From: an uncultured Collinsella sp.
Lineage (GTDB): Bacteria; Actinomycetota; Coriobacteriia; Coriobacteriales; Coriobacteriaceae
Direction: 5' to 3'
Length of the DNA: 61,965 nucleotides
NCBI GenBank assembly: GCA_902491895.1
Contig: CABUJH010000005.1
Coordinates: forward strand, 1 to 61,965
Below, one piece after another: positions 1 to 9,035 of this stretch. Position numbers and translations under genes: made by a program. Under the pieces are notes generated by a model. The model had not been told where the DNA came from and did no database searches. It saw nothing but the letters and a program-made list of their open reading frames with translations. Numbering within the stretch: the stretch's first letter is position 1; every line of letters starts with the position of its first letter.

Positions 1-16
1 TCCGCACATGTGCGGA
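1..16. repeat. perfect 16-bp palindrome
   Basis: TCCGCACATGTGCGGA equals its own reverse complement. It could be an operator or simply part of a coding frame that enters from the left. The edge of the window hides the context. Confidence 0.35.
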
Positions 17-189
17 TGAATGTGGGAGGTGTTCGGATGAAGTTGATAATCAAGGGAGGATAAGCCAGCATTTGAGTTTTCAAAATGTCCCGGATCGTCG
101 GGGCGATTCGGGATACAATATCAATAGAAAACGACGCCCCCCGCGTAAATGTTTGGGAGCGCGGGCGGCCTAGTTTTCTGGTTTTGTTA

Positions 190-220
190 AATGCCCGGGC
201 CTCTAACCCCGGGCATTCTT
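190..220 (+). terminator. hairpin terminator candidate (plus strand)
   Basis: Arms AATGCCCGGG (190-199) and CCCGGGCATT (208-217) enclose an 8-base loop and are followed by CTTATTT. It would end a plus-strand transcript coming from the left edge. Confidence 0.5.
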
Positions 221-371
221 ATTTGCGCTTGTTGCGGCGCAAATGCCGTCCACCGTCCGCACCGCGCGTGCGCCTACGGACCTTAAACCGAACCTCATAC
301 GAGTCAAGAAACGCGATGACGAACGTGCCCGCACCGGACGATGGAGGCTGGCTGCGTTATCCCAAAATAAC

Positions 372-400
372 GGGGCAGACTCCAGTGCGGAGTCTGCCCC
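372..400 (-). terminator. terminator of the pilus operon
   Basis: Perfect 12-bp arms GGGGCAGACTCC and GGAGTCTGCCCC with a 5-base loop. On the minus strand they are followed by GTTATTTT. It lies about 100 bp after the major pilin stop and closes the operon, so no sortase gene follows on this transcript. Confidence 0.75.
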
Positions 401-501
401 GAAAAGAGAATGGCAAAGCAAGAACGTCGATGGACGAGAAAAGTGTCCGCAAGTCTCATGGCCATCACATCCCACCTGCCAAGGGGATGGATGAGTGAGC
501 G

Positions 502-2292
502 TTACTCCTGCTCGGACTCCTCAGCCTGCTTACGGCTGCGGATGAGGTGCGCCACGCCAATGCACAGCACCGCGCCACCAGCGATCCAAGTGAAGGTCAC
601 GCCGTTGAGACCGGTGAGGGGAAGGCCTGTGCCCTTCTGGTCGACAATTGTGAAGCTGAGCTTACCGACCTCAGCCTTTGCAGAGTTAGCCTGAACAACA
701 TCTTGACCTGCCACGATAGCACTCGTAGCGTCGGGCATCACATCCGTACCGGCCTGGTTGAGCGTACGGCTGATAGTGAAGGTAACACCACTTGCTGCGG
801 AATTGTTGTACCCAGGGGCAGGCTCAACCTCCTTGAGGACATAGGTTCCCTCATCGAGACCGACAACATTAATTTTGCCGTCGTTATCCGTGGTAAGCTG
901 CACCACTTCGCCTTCGTTATGTTTTACACCCTCAGCGTCGATGTACTTGTTTTCGATGGTTTCGCCATTCTTCTCCTGCAGAGTGAATTTAACGCCCGAA
1001 AGAGTCGGGTTTTTGTCATTTACAGTGTCACTACCGACCTTGGTGACGTCAATGCCGTAGGTGTAATCATAAGCAGGGTGAATTACCGTATTGCCCTCTC
1101 CAGCACCGTGCGGATTGTTAGAGTAGGTAAGCGTAACCTTATTCTCCTGAGCTTTACCAACCAAGCCATCGAATTCTATTTTGATCTTGCCACTTTCGAA
1201 GATCTTGGTGGAGTCGAGCTTGGCCTTGTACTCGACAGTCACCTTCGAGTCACTGTTCAACGCAATGGCAGTGCCGCCCGCGTCCGTGCAATTCTTGAGA
1301 TTGGTGAAGCCGACAGTTATCGTATCGTTCTCGTACTTGGCGGTGTAGCAGCCAGTCTTGACCTTGGTATCACCAATCTTGACCGTGACAGCGGGCGTCT
1401 TGCCATCAGATTCAAACTCGGGCGTCATGGATTTGGGAAGATTATCCGTGAAGGTGTACTTGTAGGTGCTGTAAGTGTTGATGTTACCCGCAACGGTACC
1501 GGTAAGCAGGTAGTCGACATAGTCGTCCATCTGAGAGTCCGCAGCCTTATTGGGATTCTCGGGTGTGCCGAACGTGCTCCCCTTTGCGTCGTCCTTTACG
1601 GCCTTGGTCACAGTGGGGACCTGCTTCTTGGGAGCAATGGTCTCATCGGAACCGCCGACAACGGCGAAAATCGGCGAAGTGAAGGTATCCGTGTTGCGCC
1701 CGGCGACAGCATTTGGGTCCCTGACGACACTCTTAGTCACGAAGAGCCAGTAGCCGGTATTCAGACCAGTGAAGGTGCCACCGGTGCTCGTTTTGCACTC
1801 ATCCGTCCCTTCAGTGATATTGGCGTCCTCCAGTGCCTTGGCGATCTTGTCGAGGGTCGTTCCGGCATCGAGCTTAGTAGTCTTGTCTGTACCTGACTCG
1901 TACTTACCTTCGGTTTTAGCTTTAAGCCAGTCAGCCCACTTCTGAGCATCATTGCCGGAGGGCTTTGTAACGTCGCTAGTATCGGCAAATGCCCCGATCA
2001 CAGCATCCCTAACGGCATCTGACGCCCACTCAATGTCGGAAAGCGTCTTAGCGCCATTCCAGTTGTTAACGCCATCCAAATCCTGCGTGACCTTGGCCTT
2101 GAAAATCTGGATACCCTTAAAGGTTGTATCCGTATAGGTCTTCTCGTCAATCGTTACATTGCCATCCGGAGCCACCGTTGGCGTGCCATCAGCAAACGCC
2201 ATGGTCACCGGGGCCATAACTCCGCCGAAGCTCAACGCTGCTGTGAGGCCGGCGGTTACTGCCAGGCGTGCGATGTTCTTGTTCATGTGCAT
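502..2292 (-). CDS. LPxTG-anchored major pilin (SpaA/FimA-like)
   Basis: Probable shaft subunit of a sortase-assembled pilus, 596 residues. The start is the ATG at 2292, 7 bases after GAGG; an ATG two codons later and a longer upstream frame are less well placed. Visible parts: a signal peptide ending near AFA-D (residue 34), an N-terminal pilin domain, a repeat-type middle region, a pilin E-box (YVLKEVEPAPGY, about 484-495), and a C-terminal LPLTG motif (557-561) with a hydrophobic segment and a basic tail. The APKKQ stretch after the first domain may hold the lysine used for polymerisation; that is an inference. It is the last gene of the cluster, and its base composition is lower in GC than that of the pilin gene before it. 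The family assignment is firm; shaft versus ancillary role is inferred from the E-box and gene order. Confidence 0.88.
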   Translation of the reverse strand: MHMNKNIARLAVTAGLTAALSFGGVMAPVTMAFADGTPTVAPDGNVTIDEKTYTDTTFKGIQIFKAKVTQDLDGVNNWNGAKTLSDIEWASDAVRDAVIGAFADTSDVTKPSGNDAQKWADWLKAKTEGKYESGTDKTTKLDAGTTLDKIAKALEDANITEGTDECKTSTGGTFTGLNTGYWLFVTKSVVRDPNAVAGRNTDTFTSPIFAVVGGSDETIAPKKQVPTVTKAVKDDAKGSTFGTPENPNKAADSQMDDYVDYLLTGTVAGNINTYSTYKYTFTDNLPKSMTPEFESDGKTPAVTVKIGDTKVKTGCYTAKYENDTITVGFTNLKNCTDAGGTAIALNSDSKVTVEYKAKLDSTKIFESGKIKIEFDGLVGKAQENKVTLTYSNNPHGAGEGNTVIHPAYDYTYGIDVTKVGSDTVNDKNPTLSGVKFTLQEKNGETIENKYIDAEGVKHNEGEVVQLTTDNDGKINVVGLDEGTYVLKEVEPAPGYNNSAASGVTFTISRTLNQAGTDVMPDATSAIVAGQDVVQANSAKAEVGKLSFTIVDQKGTGLPLTGLNGVTFTWIAGGAVLCIGVAHLIRSRKQAEESEQE

Positions 2293-2400
2293 CTTCTTTC
2301 CTCTGCTTTCTACTTCGTAACTCATTCGATCGATCATCATCTGTCTGTGTCTTAGCATCTACTTCGCTACGTCTCGCCCCGCTCTCTGTGGGGCTGCCAG
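2293..2400 (-). other. intercistronic leader of the major pilin gene
   Basis: Only 108 bp separate the two pilin genes. On the minus strand a short CCCC...GGGG hairpin (about 2375-2394) precedes the ribosome-binding site. It might be a processing or attenuation element that raises shaft over ancillary subunit expression; this is a guess from position. Confidence 0.3.
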
Positions 2401-4071
2401 CTACTCTTTATGGCTGCCACCTCCCCGCTTGACCAGGAGCGCGACCACGATGAGCGCGGCTCCGGCGACCGCTGCGGCGGCCGCGGCGTACATTGCCATA
2501 TCGCCAGTCGAGGGCATAAAGCCTCCGGTGGTAATGCTAGGGGGTGTGCCGGTGGGCGTGTTGATGAGCGACGCCTCCAGGCTGCCCGTCGACCCGTCCG
2601 CGCTGTCGGCGCGCAGGGGCGACTCGGCCGTGATGGTGAGCTTGGGCTTGGCGGCGGCCACCTGGTCGACGTCCAGGCCCTCGGCCTTGACCGTCACGGA
2701 GCGCGTGCCCTCAAAGGCGGTGTAGCCCTTGGGCGCCTTGAGCTCACGGACCTCCAGCTTGCCCGAGTCCACGCCCGAGACGGTCACGCGGCCGTCCTCG
2801 CCCGTGGTGACGGTGGCCTTGCCCTCCGCATCCCACGTGCCGTCGGCCGCCAGCGTGCGGCCGCGGTCGTCGGCGATGCTCAGGACCGCCCCGGCAAGCG
2901 GCTTGTCGCCGTCGCTGCCGCGCTTGGTGAGCGCGAGATCCCAGGTGTAGGCGCACGCATCGTCGCTCGGCGTGCGGGTGAAGCCGGCGTCGCCGGACTG
3001 ATCGGCAAAGGGAGAACGCGGGTAGCGCAGGTAGACCTCGTTGGGATTGCCCTTCGCGATGCCGTGGTTGCACGCGCTGTTGAGCGGCGCGTTGTACACG
3101 GCGACCACGCGGGCGCCCGCGGCAAAGGCGTCGGCCCCGCCGAGCGCGGCGATGAGGTCGCCGGTGCGCACGGTGAAGGTCTTGCCGTCGGCCGCTACCT
3201 TGGTGGCGCACTGGGCCGTGATATCGGTCCAGCCCTTCGCGGGCTCGGTGCCGACGCGGCCGTCCTTGCTGGCCGAGACGGCGTCGAAGCCGCCGTCCGC
3301 GCCCACAGCCACGTACACGCGCGTGCTCGCGGCCACCTTGGAGGGGTCGAGCCCCGCGCTCATGGTGTCGACGAACCGCACCGTATAGGTGTCATAGGCG
3401 GTAAGACCCGCCGGGACCGTGGCGGAGAGGCGCCAGTACAGGTCGTCGGCGACCGTGGCGTCGGCGGCCTTCTGCCATGCGGCGGTGCTGTCCTCCAGCA
3501 CATGCTTTTGGACCTTGGGCGTCGCGGCCTTGGGCTTGACGGTGACGGCGCTGCCGCCCACCAGGGCCATGATCGGCGCGGTGCCGGCCTCGCCCTCGGC
3601 GATGGCGTCGTCGTCGGCGACGATGAGCCAGTAGCCGCAGGGCAGCTCGGCCGTCGCGCCTGCGTTAAGGGCCACGGACTCGGCGTCAGAGCTCTGGAGG
3701 GAACGAGCGAGCTGTGCGCTCAGCGCGCTCGTAAGGTGGGAATCGGTGTTGAGCCACTCGGCAGCTTCCTGCGCGGCGGTCTGGGAATTGGGCATGCCGG
3801 CGCTGTGCAGCACAGGCAGCGCGGCGTCGCGCACGGCGGCGCTTGCCCAGGCGAGGTCGGTGGCGATCTTGGCGTCGCTGTCGCCGTCGACGACGTTGGC
3901 GCTAAAGATCTGGTAGGCGTCGTAGCTGCTCGCCACGGTGCCGCTCACCGTGATGGAACCGGTCGAGGTCGGCGCGGCCTGCGCGGAAGCGGGGAACACA
4001 ACCGCGCAGGTGCCGATTAGGAGGGCAAGCAGCGCAAACAAGATCGGGAAGGAGCAAACTTTCTTATTCAC
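2401..4071 (-). CDS. ancillary LPxTG-type pilin with MPSTG sorting signal
   Basis: Surface pilin of 556 residues. The start is a GTG at 4071, well spaced after GGGAGGT, and it overlaps the stop of the upstream tip-protein gene by 8 bp, which suggests translational coupling. It has a signal peptide (hydrophobic FPILFALLALLIGTCAVVF, cleavage near AQA-A), an N-terminal pilin domain similar in layout to the major pilin, a SpaA-type domain with the E-box-like LEVRELKAPKGY (about 439-450), and a C-terminal MPSTG (519-523), membrane segment and basic tail. The coding sequence is clearly richer in GC than either pilin gene beside it, so the cluster looks mosaic. Likely a base or minor pilin; its exact place in the fibre cannot be read from sequence. 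Confidence 0.85.
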   Translation of the reverse strand: MNKKVCSFPILFALLALLIGTCAVVFPASAQAAPTSTGSITVSGTVASSYDAYQIFSANVVDGDSDAKIATDLAWASAAVRDAALPVLHSAGMPNSQTAAQEAAEWLNTDSHLTSALSAQLARSLQSSDAESVALNAGATAELPCGYWLIVADDDAIAEGEAGTAPIMALVGGSAVTVKPKAATPKVQKHVLEDSTAAWQKAADATVADDLYWRLSATVPAGLTAYDTYTVRFVDTMSAGLDPSKVAASTRVYVAVGADGGFDAVSASKDGRVGTEPAKGWTDITAQCATKVAADGKTFTVRTGDLIAALGGADAFAAGARVVAVYNAPLNSACNHGIAKGNPNEVYLRYPRSPFADQSGDAGFTRTPSDDACAYTWDLALTKRGSDGDKPLAGAVLSIADDRGRTLAADGTWDAEGKATVTTGEDGRVTVSGVDSGKLEVRELKAPKGYTAFEGTRSVTVKAEGLDVDQVAAAKPKLTITAESPLRADSADGSTGSLEASLINTPTGTPPSITTGGFMPSTGDMAMYAAAAAAVAGAALIVVALLVKRGGGSHKE

Positions 4072-7000
4072 GACGCTTACCTCCCTTCGCATTCGCCTTG
4101 CGACGAATGTGCATCCAGGCCGCAGCAGCGCAAAGCACCGCCGCGCCGGCAAGGTACGTCAGAGTGACGCCCGACATACCAGAAAGGGGCAAAGAGGTGG
4201 AGTAGGTGTTGGTGAAGGTGGGGGTGGACTCGGGCTTGGTACTGTCAAAGTTAATGGACTTCGGGTCGGCAATATCCTTGCCGCGGACGTCCTTGATCTT
4301 GGTGTAGGTTACATTCGTAGCCTTGATTGTTCCGTCTTTTTGGTCCGCCATCGTGACATCAAATCGATAGACCGACTGATCAAACTTGTAATGCGGATAG
4401 GTCAAGTGTTCGTCCTTCTCGCGCACATAGTACGTGAAGGTCTTGGAACCATTTTTAAGGTCCGTGAGCTTATATGTCTTCGGCTTGAAATCGACCGTTC
4501 TCACATTACCGTTTTCGTGAGTGGGATTCGCGAGATCAATTGTTGCCTTTTCTGGTTTATTGAAGTTCGGGTCGTCCTCGTTCGCGAGTTCGAATGCGAA
4601 CGCCTTCATCTCGCCGCCATCGACCTTCTTGGTCACCTGAGGTTTCCAAGAGCCGCTGGAGGTGTACGTGTTGGTGAAGGTCTTTGATCCATCGGAGTTA
4701 GCAATCGAATAATAGCCGTCAGCATCAGGATCTACTGGCGCAGTGTCCGGAGAGTCAGCTGAACCCCCAGGAATCTTAGTCACGTCCACCCTATCAATCG
4801 TGTAGTTATAGACATTAAGATTTTTAGTCTCATTCGGCTTTTCCTGCATCGGAACAGACATAAGTACAGTCGGCGTGCATTTGACTTTCACCTTAATCTC
4901 GTATACAGCATGATCGTATTTGACACCAAGCTCATCGCCCGCATTTTCGACCATGTAGTATGTAATGTCGTAGTATGTTGTTTCGCCAGTACCACTCGCT
5001 TTAAACTGCTTGCTAAGAAGCTCGCTAAGCTTCTCGCTAAGGTCAAAGGCGATGTTGCCAGCGCTATTCGGGACAGATTGGACAGGCTCGCAGCCACCAT
5101 TGCTGAAATTACCATTATTGTCCCAAGAAGGCGCCTTCGCAGTATCCGAGTCCTTGCGATAAACCGTAAAGGTGAACTCCCCATTTTTGAGGTCGCGGCC
5201 GTCCAACTCCTTGGTTGCCTTCAACTTAAGGCTCGGATAGACATACGTGTCTGCTGGCTGACCCAAGTACAGGTCGCCATTCGACATGATGCCGCCACCA
5301 TGGTCCCAGGAATAGTTGCCCGTGATGAAGGTTGTCGCATTTTTCTGTACTGCTTCAGTCGCCGTTTTATCCGTGGCACTAACACCCGAAGACAGACCGA
5401 TGCTATTTTTTACCTGAGCAACACCGTTGGCGGGGATGGTGATTCGATCCGTTAGCTCAATGCTTCCCGAATACCTGGCGTCTATATCGCCAAGCATCTT
5501 GCCGCTTACCACTGCGACCGGCGTTATGTGACCTTTCGCTGCGAGGAAGAAATCGGCATGACCACTGTCACGAAAAACATGGTCGCCGTTTTTATCGACA
5601 TAGTTATAGGCGTACTGGTCTTCATCTTTCTGGTGGCCGCCGCCAGAAAGATGAGGGTTACCATTATTGTTTTCACTATCGTAATTATCGGCGCCTCCAG
5701 CGTCAGTGTTACCAAAGATTGCCGTGCCTTTGGTGTTCGTTACCAACGTCTTGCCCGTCGGGCAGACTGCAACGCCACCACCATAGCCACCAGCGGTATT
5801 GCTGCCTATATACGAGCTGTATACAAAGAGCCTGCCAGCATTAGATGCGTCGTTATCCGAATCGCCCTGAACGAAGACGCCGCCTCCGCCCCAGTCAAAG
5901 CGAGACATGCAGTGGTTATTAGTGATGTAGACTGGGCTATCTTTTGACGCTCCACTTATCATCGCGTCAACCTTCTGGCCCACTCGAATGCCAGCACCCT
6001 CAGATTTGTAGCTCACGTTAGAGGCAATATTTCCTCCCGTAATGTCGAGCCATGCCCTACTTTGTTGGCCAAAATTGGTAACGTAAACGCCGCCGCCAGC
6101 TTCATCAGAATAATTGCCAGTAATCTGGCCACCGGAAATGATGACATGAGTGCCGTTATTGGCAGCAAGTCCGCCGCCGCCATGGTCACCCTGGCCATCG
6201 TTGCCGCAATACTTGGCGTATTTATTGTTAGTGATGTAGCCACCAGAAACGGTCACACTACCGCCCGAAACCAAGATGCCGCCACCGAGACCATCCGAAT
6301 TAGAATACGTTGCGTTGCCCGAGATGACACCACCGGAGAGATTCAGCTTGGCACCCGCAGCATAAATACCGCCACCAGAAGCGGCCTTATTCGCTGCAAT
6401 CACGCCGCCGGTCATGTTGACCGTGACTTTCGTGCCCACTACGCACAGGCCACCGCCCCAGCCGCCACGCTGCTGATTAAGATTCGCGCCGGTAATAAAA
6501 CCGCCCTTGATATTCACCTGAGTTTCGTTACTTTCCCCCACGGCAAGGATGATATGGCCATCACCGGCCAAATCCCTCGGTGTCGTGATCATGCCTCCGT
6601 TGAGGTTAAGCGTACTGCCGTCCGCAACCGAAATGACTCGTTTGACCGAACCGCCGTCGGATGCGGCAACGATTGCGCCGAAACCGCTGACAACATGCTT
6701 AGTCGTAGTCTCGGTGGTGCCGAGTTTATCTTCATTAGGCGTGCTCGTGGTTTCATAATAGGTTAGGCTCTGAGGAGTAGTACCGTTGCTGTCACTGGTC
6801 CATTCCATCTCTGCAAACTGGCCAGGGTTTTTATCATTAACAGTAGTAGTAGTAGTTTCAACAGGTGACTTTCCAGAATCCTCAATGTAATCCTCAATGG
6901 TAAGCGCACCGCTCTCTACCGTAATGAATGTGTCTGTCTCGTTCTTAGGAACGCGGTAATAAAGCTTATGACCCGCAAGGTTAATCTTAGTGTCTTTTTT

Positions 7001-7492
7001 GATATTGATTGACTTGGTCGACCAAGCGTCACTTGTCAGGCAATAGCTTCCGCCTTCGGTAAACTTGTCAGTAACATCACCCTGTAGCTCGATATTACCG
7101 TTGGCGTTCCCGCTAGCAAGCGCGATTGCGTTCTCGTCGTCAGCACCATCATCCGCGGGCTGCGCAGCGCTCTCGGCTTCCGTGTCATCAGACAACGGGG
7201 GCATCTCGGCAGCGCCGTCTCCGGTCTCGCCACCCTCAGCGTCGTCACTATTCTGGTTGTCGGTATCCCCGTTGTTGGTGCTGTCTACATCAGTAGACTC
7301 ACTTGAGGAACCACCCACCGTCACAGTTTCTCCGGTAGAACCCGCCTGATCATCGTTTGCAATGGCCTGCGAGATCGGAGGCATGACGAGCGACAGTACC
7401 AGGCTCAAAACGGAGGCTCCGCACAAAACGCCTGCCAGTACGCGGCGCGTCGCTTTTTTACTCTGCTTAGTTTTTTCTGAATTCGCTTTCAT
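4064..7492 (-). CDS. large pilus tip-type surface protein: beta-helix plus FctA domains, LPLSG anchor
   Basis: First gene of the pilus operon, 1142 residues. ATG at 7492 follows a strong GGAGGAG site. Order of parts: long signal peptide (1-45), an acidic Ser/Asp/Glu-rich stretch (about 46-125), a long region of Gly-rich repeats such as GGGIYAAGAKLNLSGGVISG typical of right-handed parallel beta-helices (about 270-750), two FctA/Spy0128-like domains ending in FTNTY motifs (about 755-930 and 935-1090) of the kind that form internal isopeptide bonds, then LPLSG (1101-1105), a membrane segment and a basic tail. Beta-helix tips often bind carbohydrate or host polymers, so an adhesin at the pilus tip is the likely role. 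The ligand is unknown. Its lower GC resembles the major pilin, not the gene between them. Confidence 0.85.
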   Translation of the reverse strand: MKANSEKTKQSKKATRRVLAGVLCGASVLSLVLSLVMPPISQAIANDDQAGSTGETVTVGGSSSESTDVDSTNNGDTDNQNSDDAEGGETGDGAAEMPPLSDDTEAESAAQPADDGADDENAIALASGNANGNIELQGDVTDKFTEGGSYCLTSDAWSTKSINIKKDTKINLAGHKLYYRVPKNETDTFITVESGALTIEDYIEDSGKSPVETTTTTVNDKNPGQFAEMEWTSDSNGTTPQSLTYYETTSTPNEDKLGTTETTTKHVVSGFGAIVAASDGGSVKRVISVADGSTLNLNGGMITTPRDLAGDGHIILAVGESNETQVNIKGGFITGANLNQQRGGWGGGLCVVGTKVTVNMTGGVIAANKAASGGGIYAAGAKLNLSGGVISGNATYSNSDGLGGGILVSGGSVTVSGGYITNNKYAKYCGNDGQGDHGGGGLAANNGTHVIISGGQITGNYSDEAGGGVYVTNFGQQSRAWLDITGGNIASNVSYKSEGAGIRVGQKVDAMISGASKDSPVYITNNHCMSRFDWGGGGVFVQGDSDNDASNAGRLFVYSSYIGSNTAGGYGGGVAVCPTGKTLVTNTKGTAIFGNTDAGGADNYDSENNNGNPHLSGGGHQKDEDQYAYNYVDKNGDHVFRDSGHADFFLAAKGHITPVAVVSGKMLGDIDARYSGSIELTDRITIPANGVAQVKNSIGLSSGVSATDKTATEAVQKNATTFITGNYSWDHGGGIMSNGDLYLGQPADTYVYPSLKLKATKELDGRDLKNGEFTFTVYRKDSDTAKAPSWDNNGNFSNGGCEPVQSVPNSAGNIAFDLSEKLSELLSKQFKASGTGETTYYDITYYMVENAGDELGVKYDHAVYEIKVKVKCTPTVLMSVPMQEKPNETKNLNVYNYTIDRVDVTKIPGGSADSPDTAPVDPDADGYYSIANSDGSKTFTNTYTSSGSWKPQVTKKVDGGEMKAFAFELANEDDPNFNKPEKATIDLANPTHENGNVRTVDFKPKTYKLTDLKNGSKTFTYYVREKDEHLTYPHYKFDQSVYRFDVTMADQKDGTIKATNVTYTKIKDVRGKDIADPKSINFDSTKPESTPTFTNTYSTSLPLSGMSGVTLTYLAGAAVLCAAAAWMHIRRKANAKGGKRRE

Positions 7493-7553
7493 CGATGTCT
7501 CCTCCCCAAGAGACCGCGATCTTGCTCTTTCACTATCAAACGTATCTGCGCAA

Positions 7554-7610
7554 CCTGTGATTGTGCACGCTTAGTAATAGTATTGTAACTATTGTTTAAA
7601 CATCCGAGCA
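7554..7610 (-). promoter_or_regulatory. candidate pilus operon promoter
   Basis: On the minus strand TTGCTC, an 18-base spacer and TACAAT lie roughly 80-110 bases before the ATG at 7492. The match is moderate and no other recognisable promoter is nearer the gene. Confidence 0.4.
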
Positions 7611-7780
7611 ACAAAACCGACATTTTTGTAGCCAGTTCTCAATTCTCTTGACATTTGCTCAGATTTGCCTTTGTTTATTCGATATCTCTTTTTTTGTTTC
7701 TGCTGGTAATTTAGTTGCCTATTATTTTTTAATGGCATTAGATTTATTTGCACAACATTTTGCTCAAGAGCAAGCATCCT

Positions 7781-7810
7781 GTGAACGGTCGAAAAACGAC
7801 CGTGAACGGT
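7781..7810 (-). promoter_or_regulatory. direct-repeat regulator site, LytTR-like geometry (pilus)
   Basis: GTGAACGGT occurs at 7781-7789 and again at 7802-7810, a period of exactly 21 bp. On the minus strand this reads ACCGTTCAC twice with a 12-base spacer, close to the two-site pattern known for LytTR-domain regulators. An inverted ACGGTCG/CGACCGT hairpin is interleaved. The site is about 290 bp upstream of the tip-protein start. Confidence 0.5.
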
Positions 7811-7951
7811 AGGTCGTTAAACGGGAGGAATAGACTACCAAATTGATGGGAATATCTTTAACCCATCGGTAGTTAGAAGCGTAATGTTCAGACAACCATA
7901 TCTGAATTTGCGCGCAGATTTTAGGTATCAATTCGCCCAAATCGCCTGAGG

Positions 7952-7984
7952 CCACCACAAAGGTGCCTGCCCCCTTTGCGGTGG
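7952..7984. repeat. family C palindromic repeat, copy 1
   Basis: CCACCACAAAGG ... CCCTTTGCGGTGG with an 8-base loop. It lies 14 bp beyond the HAD gene stop, where it could act as a terminator. Confidence 0.7.
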
Positions 7985-7997
7985 TTCTGCCCCAGCG

Positions 7998-8819
7998 CTA
8001 CAGCAGATGCTCCTCGATAAAGATCGCGATGCCGTCTTTGTCGTTGCTCGCGGTTACAAAATCGGCGGCGGCACGGGTGGCGTCGCTGCCGTTTGCCATG
8101 GCCACGCCCACGCCGGCGTCGGCCACCATGCAGGTATCGTTGTCGGCATCGCCAAACACGCAGATGTTCTGGAGCTCCATGTCGTTGAGCTCCGCCACGC
8201 GCACAAGGCCGCGCGTCTTGGACACGCGCGGATCCATGAATTCGTAGAGTCGCTGCGTGGTTTGCAGAGCCGCCGCCTTAACGGTGTTATCGGCAAACGT
8301 CGACGCCCGCTCGATCACCCGCGGCATTACCTCGGGCGCCATGGTAAACATCACCTTGGGCTGCGGCTCGCGCAAAAACTCGGCAAAATCAACCACCTGG
8401 TAGGGCACACCGTCGACGCGCGACAGGTGCTCGACGCACGCGTTGCTCTCGGGCACGTAGAACACGCCGTCTCGGGGGCAGACGGGCGTTGCCGGAAGGT
8501 CCGCCATGTGCTCGCAGATGCGCGCGATGGTCTCGCCCGGCAGCGGATAGCTCAGCTCGTTGATGTCGTGCGCGCGGTCGATGACCTCGGCGCCACCGCA
8601 GCCCACCATCACGTCTACCAGGCCTTCGATACCCCAGAGCTCGTACATGGCCTCGGTCGCGTGGGCGTCGCGCCCGGTGCACAGGCCAAAGAGTACGCCG
8701 CGCTCGCGCAGGGCGCGAATCGCCGCCACGGTGCGCGGGGACACCGTGTGCTGGCTCGTAAGCAGCGTGCCGTCGATATCGCAGAACACGGCTTTGATGT
8801 GGCTGAAGGTGGTGTCCAT
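7998..8819 (-). CDS. HAD-superfamily phosphatase, Cof type
   Basis: Predicted cytoplasmic phosphatase of 273 residues acting on sugar phosphates or similar metabolites; the substrate cannot be read from sequence. Motif I is CDIDGT near the N terminus (nucleophile and acid/base Asp), and motif IV is GDADND near the C terminus, as in Cof/YidA proteins with a C2B cap between them. The ATG at 8819 (MDTTFSHIKAVFCDIDG) follows AGAAAGG; a longer frame to 9017 would run through two palindromic repeats and is rejected. The gene stands alone, with family C repeats on both sides. Confidence 0.88.
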   Translation of the reverse strand: MDTTFSHIKAVFCDIDGTLLTSQHTVSPRTVAAIRALRERGVLFGLCTGRDAHATEAMYELWGIEGLVDVMVGCGGAEVIDRAHDINELSYPLPGETIARICEHMADLPATPVCPRDGVFYVPESNACVEHLSRVDGVPYQVVDFAEFLREPQPKVMFTMAPEVMPRVIERASTFADNTVKAAALQTTQRLYEFMDPRVSKTRGLVRVAELNDMELQNICVFGDADNDTCMVADAGVGVAMANGSDATRAAADFVTASNDKDGIAIFIEEHLL

Positions 8820-8907
8820 GGGGGCCTTTCTGGGTTGTGCGGCGGTGTGGAGCGTATTCGTGAACGGCGTACATGGTATACCAAGGCGCAGGCCGTTGGG
8901 GCCCGAT

Positions 8908-8938
8908 CGCCACAAAGGTGCCTGCCCCCTTGTGGTGG
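8908..8938. repeat. family C palindromic repeat, copy 2
   Basis: CGCCACAAAGGTGCCTGCC followed by CCCTTGTGGTGG. One T shorter than the other copies. It lies between the HAD gene start and the family A repeat. Confidence 0.65.
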
Positions 8939-8974
8939 CCGGACCCGAAGGGTGGCCTGGCCCGGGGCGCAAAG

Positions 8975-9031
8975 CATCACAACATTCGACGTTTTTCGGC
9001 AAAATCGCGATTTTCATCGAATGTTGTGATG
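8975..9031. repeat. family A palindromic repeat, copy 1 (57 bp)
   Basis: Outer arms CATCACAACATTCGA and TCGAATGTTGTGATG, with a second perfect palindrome AAAATCGCGATTTT inside. It ends just after the stop of the MFS gene (9036), so it could terminate that transcript. Confidence 0.75.
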
Positions 9032-9035
9032 GTTT

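Larger units (their letters stand above)
1..501. other. left-edge region without a clear gene
   Basis: Reading frame 1 is open from the edge to a TAA at 61-63, so these bases could be the last 20 codons of a plus-strand gene, but that is too short to judge. A TACAAT hexamer at 114-119 and a hairpin at 190-217 could bound a short plus-strand transcript of about 100 nt. Longer frames here run straight through the hairpins and do not look coding. Confidence 0.4.
7493..7951. other. AT-rich region upstream of the pilus operon
   Basis: About 460 bp, markedly AT-rich compared with its surroundings. It holds the likely pilus promoter and a pair of 9-bp direct repeats (own entries). Two minus-strand frames of 62 and 64 codons lie here but have no good ribosome-binding site or recognisable features, and I do not call them genes. 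Confidence 0.6.

Noticed and set aside
111..217. A defined small RNA (such as SRP RNA or 6S RNA) between the TACAAT box and the hairpin
   Set aside because: No conserved core of any known RNA was recognised, and the -35 is poor.
85..498. Open frames across the left-edge region (137 and 90 codons, both strands)
   Set aside because: They read through two hairpin terminators and show no protein-like features or good start sites.
7589..7958. Two minus-strand frames (62 and 64 codons) upstream of the pilus operon
   Set aside because: They lie in AT-rich control DNA and overlap the direct-repeat site; no ribosome-binding site or family resemblance.
8007..9029. Long plus-strand frame opposite the HAD phosphatase gene
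   Set aside because: Arg/His/Gly-rich shadow of a GC-rich gene; the minus-strand frame has clear HAD motifs.
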